A stretch of DNA of 64,000 bases from CALOCN01 sp942491735. Its GTDB lineage: Bacteria; Eisenbacteria; RBG-16-71-46; JABDJR01. The notes beneath the pieces were generated by a model that did no database searches, had not been told where the DNA came from, and worked only from the letters and a program-made list of their open reading frames with translations. Positions 61,618 to 64,000 of the stretch are shown here, piece by piece. The position numbers and the translations under genes were made by a program. The first letter of the stretch is position 1. Each line of letters begins with the position of its first letter. Where the stretch lies: NCBI GenBank assembly GCA_942491735.1, contig CALOCN010000001.1:992001-1056000 (forward strand), read 5' to 3'.

Positions 61618-62471
61618 AAACAGCCGAACGTGCCGAAGCCACCCTCGTGCGTCTCACCGCCGTATTTCCCCGGCCCGAATGCGCGTTGATCCACCGCAAC
61701 GCGTTCGAGCTGCTCATCGCCACCATCCTCAGCGCCCAGTGCACGGACGAGCGGGTGAACATGACCACGCCGGCCCTGTTCAAGCGCTTTCCGACCCCCA
61801 AACGCATGGCTGCCGCGTCCACCCCCGAGGTCGAGGAGCTGATCCGCTCCACCGGGTTCTACCGCAACAAGACCAAGTCGATCATCGGGGCCGCGCACCG
61901 CATCACCGAGGAGTTCGGCGGCAAGGTGCCGGCGACCATGGACGAGCTGCTCAGCCTGCCCGGGGTGGCCCGCAAGACCGCGAACGTGGTGCTGGGAAAT
62001 GCGTTCGGGATCAACGTGGGCGTGGTGGTGGACACCCACGTGCAGCGGCTTTCGAGGCTGATCGGGCTCACCCGTCAGACGACCCCGGAGAAGATCGAAC
62101 AGGATCTGATGAAGCGGTTTCCCCGGGAGGAGTGGACCCACCTCAGCCACCGGTTGATCCTTCATGGGCGGGCCACCTGTATCGCCCGGCGTCCCCGCTG
62201 CGCCGAGTGCGTGCTGGGCCCGGACGTCTGCCGTTCCTGGGATCCGGTGCCGGAGCACTGGAAAGGAAAGGCGGCCCGGGCCACGGCGAAGAAGAAGGCG
62301 GCGGGGAAGACGAAGGCGAGTCCCGCCAAGGCGAAACCCGCACGCAAGACACAGGCAACCCCGAAGACAAAGCCTACTCCGAAGGCAAAGCCTGCACGGA
62401 AGGCGCAACCTGCCCCGAAGGCGCAACCTGCCCCGAAGGCCAAGCTCGCCCGCAAGACCCGGCGGTCCTAG
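61614..62471 (+). CDS. nth: Endonuclease III with histone-H1-like tail
   Basis: 285 residues; the first ~215 match Nth length. DNA glycosylase/AP lyase for oxidised pyrimidines. Catalytic Lys121 and Asp140 sit in LPGVARKTANVVLG and VVVDTHVQR; the iron-sulfur Cys are 189, 196, 199 and 206. The last spacing is six residues where the common pattern is five. Residues 217-285 are an unstructured tail of about 19 Lys with Ala and Pro (KAKPARK, KAQPAPK repeats), like a histone H1 C-terminus, likely to bind DNA nonspecifically. Last gene of the operon; its stop TAG overlaps the convergent gene's stop. Confidence 0.93.
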   Translation: MKTAERAEATLVRLTAVFPRPECALIHRNAFELLIATILSAQCTDERVNMTTPALFKRFPTPKRMAAASTPEVEELIRSTGFYRNKTKSIIGAAHRITEEFGGKVPATMDELLSLPGVARKTANVVLGNAFGINVGVVVDTHVQRLSRLIGLTRQTTPEKIEQDLMKRFPREEWTHLSHRLILHGRATCIARRPRCAECVLGPDVCRSWDPVPEHWKGKAARATAKKKAAGKTKASPAKAKPARKTQATPKTKPTPKAKPARKAQPAPKAQPAPKAKLARKTRRS

Positions 62472-63376
62472 GGAGCGGCGATCGTCTGTAGCCCCGTCGG
62501 GTCCAGGCGAACGGTCAACCGGCGAATCTCCATGTCGATGAACTCGCCGTCCACGTAGCCGGGGATTCCTTGCGGTGCCTCCACCGTGAACGCGGCGGCG
62601 CGGGCGCTGTCCACCCGGGTGGACTCGGTGTGGCTCCCCTTGAGGGTGCGCGGGAGCAGGGCCAGCATCTGCCACCAGCGCAGCCGCTCGGCGGTCATGA
62701 GATCCAGCAGGCCGTCGGCCGGATCCGCGTGCGGGGCGAGCAGGAACGCACCCCCCACCCGGCGCCCATTGAGAAAGCTGACCATCGCCATCGCGTCATC
62801 CAGGGCGCCCTCCTCCCAGGTCACCCGGGCCGGATAGCAGCGGAAGTGTCGCAGGGTGCGCACCAGGGCCACTACGTAGAGGAGCGGCCCCTTGATCGCG
62901 GTGATCCGGTGACTCTCGTAGTTCACCACCGCCTCGAACCCGAGTCCCACGCTGTTGTGAAATCGGCCGGACTCGGTTCGCCCATCGGCCATTTCGGCGT
63001 TCCACAGACCCAGGTCAATGCGCTTGCGCAGCCCGCGGCTGAGCCGATCCACGATTGCCGTGGGGTCCGTGGGCCAGTCGTGCAGCCACGCGAAGTCGTT
63101 GCCGGTCCCCCAGGGGACCACCGCCAGGGCATGTCGGGAAGGATCGAGGCCCTGCAGGACCTCGTGCAGGGTCCCGTCCCCGCCCACCGCGACCACCACG
63201 TCCGTCTCGTCGCCGTGGGCCCGTACGAGGTCGGGAGCGTGGCCGGGGTGCTCGGTGAGGACGAGCCGGGTGGGGTGCCCCCGCCCTTCCAGCAGGGCGG
63301 CCAGGGCGCGGGGATCGCGATCCGCCCGTCCACGACCGGCGTGAGGGTTGGCGACGAGCAGGAAGCGGCTTGCCAT
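62468..63376 (-). CDS. Diacylglycerol/lipid kinase (DagK/YegS family)
   Basis: 302 residues from ATG 63376. N-terminal NPHAGRGRADR and the ATP loop GGDGTLHEVL (65-74), then GTGNDFA and LLDLMTAERL complete the family pattern of lipid kinases (YegS, BmrU, DgkB). Converts diacylglycerol or a related lipid to its phosphate. It can recycle diacylglycerol released when membrane glycans or lipoproteins are modified. It shares the 4-base CTAG with the nth stop. Confidence 0.9.
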   Translation of the reverse strand: MASRFLLVANPHAGRGRADRDPRALAALLEGRGHPTRLVLTEHPGHAPDLVRAHGDETDVVVAVGGDGTLHEVLQGLDPSRHALAVVPWGTGNDFAWLHDWPTDPTAIVDRLSRGLRKRIDLGLWNAEMADGRTESGRFHNSVGLGFEAVVNYESHRITAIKGPLLYVVALVRTLRHFRCYPARVTWEEGALDDAMAMVSFLNGRRVGGAFLLAPHADPADGLLDLMTAERLRWWQMLALLPRTLKGSHTESTRVDSARAAAFTVEAPQGIPGYVDGEFIDMEIRRLTVRLDPTGLQTIAAP

Positions 63377-63452
63377 ACGCAACAGCGTAGTGCAGCCTCT
63401 GGGGAACGTCGAGCGGATCACGCGCCGGGATTCGCGTGCGAAGGAGGTTTTC

Positions 63453-64000
63453 ATGTACAGACGCGTCGCGCCGTTCCTGTTGGCTGCCTTCCTGATCCCG
63501 TCCAGTGGGTCGGCGATCACCCTGGATCAGATCGACACCTTCGAGGACGGTACGGTCCAGGGCTGGGTCGAGGGCAGCACGAGCCCCAACATGCCGACCA
63601 ACGTGGCTACGGACGGCCCGGCGGGTGCCGGGGACCACTACCTGTCGAACCAGTCTTCCGGGATCTTCGGCCCCGGCGGCAAGCTGGTCATGTTCAACGC
63701 GACGCAATGGGCCGGCGACTATGTCGCGGCCGGGGTGGAGCGCATCTCCCTGGACGTGCGGAACACCGGAAACGCGGACGTCCAGCTTCGAATCGGGGTC
63801 GAGGGTTTGAACACCCGCTTCGTGAGCACGACGGCGCATCCTGTCAGTCCCAGCGCCGAGTGGCAGAACGTGGTCTTTGATCTCAGCGAAATGTCCCTGG
63901 TGGGAGGCGCGGCCTCGCTACTGGAGGTGCTGGGCGCGGTCGATCGCATCCGGATTCTCTCCGCGAACACCGTGGTCTGGCAGGGGGATCAGATCGTCGG
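63453..64000 (+). CDS. Secreted beta-sandwich protein (partial)
   Basis: Open to the right edge, at least 182 residues. ATG 63453 follows AAGGAGG (63441-63447). The first 21 residues are a clear Sec signal peptide (MYRRVAPFLLAAFLIPSSGS). The rest, starting with FEDGTVQGW, reads like a jelly-roll carbohydrate-binding module of the kind found in extracellular FCB enzymes and adhesins. The C-terminus and any catalytic domain lie beyond the window. Confidence 0.72.
   Translation, partial: MYRRVAPFLLAAFLIPSSGSAITLDQIDTFEDGTVQGWVEGSTSPNMPTNVATDGPAGAGDHYLSNQSSGIFGPGGKLVMFNATQWAGDYVAAGVERISLDVRNTGNADVQLRIGVEGLNTRFVSTTAHPVSPSAEWQNVVFDLSEMSLVGGAASLLEVLGAVDRIRILSANTVVWQGDQIV

Noticed and set aside
37616..62471. 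Exosortase/PEP-CTERM system
   Set aside because: FemAB-like, dehydrogenase-fusion and heparinase-like genes resemble such loci, yet no exosortase (EpsH/XrtA) or PEP-CTERM protein was found.

Overview
The window is a very GC-rich, densely packed bacterial chromosome segment (about two thirds G+C by eye). It has many GTG and TTG starts and long runs of genes overlapping by 4 bases. A 12-TM DUF2723 protein with TPRs, a YfhO-family protein, a periplasmic propeller protein with a FlgD/T9SS-like C-terminal tail, CHAT-domain proteins and ECF sigma loci together suggest a diderm of the FCB superphylum or a neighbouring candidate phylum (Gemmatimonadota, Krumholzibacteriota or Eisenbacteria type). That placement is inference; no rRNA or marker gene fixes it.

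Layout. (1) 1-5299: the start of a secreted protein on the minus strand, then a riboflavin operon (ribD-ribE-ribBA-ribH-nusB-metallophosphoesterase) behind a sigma70-type promoter, an FMN riboswitch and a terminator hairpin. (2) 5300-11921, minus strand: ECF sigma factor, membrane-anchored VWA protein, a serpin fused to a carboxypeptidase-regulatory-like domain, and a serpin lipoprotein. (3) 11922-13010: a gene-free kilobase with two 128-bp direct repeats carrying perfect palindromes, a minus-strand candidate small RNA with promoter and terminator, and the leader of the next operon. (4) 13011-29103: a 12-gene surface-glycan operon (methyltransferase, glycosyltransferases, DUF2723 and YfhO membrane proteins, HddA/HddC-like heptose activation, asparagine-synthase-like amidotransferase, serine hydrolase lipoprotein). 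(5) 29117-37444: a second sigma/anti-sigma pair on the plus strand, convergent with two TPR-CHAT caspase-like proteins and a TPR/FG-GAP protein on the minus strand. (6) 37616-62471: a 19-gene polysaccharide operon (UXS, heparinase-like protein, flippase, two FemAB-like acyltransferases, FlaA1-like dehydratase, a GT2-phosphoglycosyltransferase fusion, several glycosyltransferases) ending in an endonuclease III with a histone-H1-like tail. (7) 62468-64000: a diacylglycerol-kinase-family lipid kinase on the minus strand and the start of a secreted protein.

How the parts work together. The rib operon makes riboflavin and is set to respond to FMN. The two glycan operons make nucleotide sugars and lipid-linked glycans and probably decorate, flip and remodel them; no Wza/Wzc-type export machinery is visible here. 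The two sigma-factor loci are the most unusual parts: one pairs a sigma factor with a VWA sensor-like protein and secreted protease inhibitors, the other pairs a sigma factor and zinc-finger anti-sigma with caspase-like proteases.
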